This document shows, in pieces, positions 6,122-6,123 of a stretch of DNA of 6,123 nucleotides; within the stretch, counting starts at the first letter, position 1, and the number at the start of each line of letters is the position of its first letter. A program made the position numbers and the translations under genes. This DNA comes from Dehalococcoidia bacterium. GTDB lineage: Bacteria; Chloroflexota; Dehalococcoidia; JACQUA01. The notes under the pieces are model-generated. The model was given only the letters and a program-made list of their open reading frames with translations, was not told the DNA's origin and searched no databases. The DNA lies in assembly GCA_030689845.1 (NCBI GenBank), contig JAUYHV010000125.1:1-6123 (forward strand). The letters run 5' to 3'.

Positions 6122-6123
6122 TG

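Overview
The window looks like a moderately GC-rich chromosome of an anaerobic Firmicute, perhaps of the Peptococcaceae/Desulfotomaculum-Pelotomaculum type. This is inferred from the kind of isoleucyl-tRNA synthetase, the ComEC-like and MFS neighbours, and intergenic repeats ending in TGTCACCCT / AAGGGTCT. No 16S or other direct taxonomic marker is present, so the placement is tentative.

Layout: (1) 3-476 (+) is the C-terminal end of a ComEC/Rec2-like metallo-beta-lactamase-fold protein, entering from the left edge, with its metal-binding motifs replaced. (2) It converges on a 12-helix MFS transporter at 555-1634 (-), whose ATG lies inside the first membrane helix. The coding frame clearly continues upstream but has no ATG, GTG or TTG there. 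(3) About 700 bp without a gene (1705-2404) is filled with palindromic repeats: two inverted copies of one element (1790-1890 and 2091-2148), a pair of hairpins with 6-nt loops between them (2016-2060), and more hairpins up to 2265. (4) Next come a candidate promoter, an attenuator-like intrinsic terminator (2321-2381) and a ribosome binding site. (5) These lead into ileS (2405-5671, +), a complete 1088-residue type-2 isoleucyl-tRNA synthetase. Its class I signature reads G-I-H-H instead of H-x-G-H, the altered active-site motif linked to very high mupirocin resistance. (6) After ileS the sequence turns markedly AT-richer and holds the C-terminal part of an unrecognised gene on the minus strand (5756-6121), convergent with ileS across a small hairpin.

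The genes do not form one operon. The comEC-like gene/MFS pair and the ileS/hypothetical pair are each convergent, and MFS and ileS diverge from the repeat-rich spacer. The most informative items are the swapped IleRS signature, the T-box-less terminator leader before ileS, the missing start codon of the transporter, and the two inverted repeat copies with compensating base changes.
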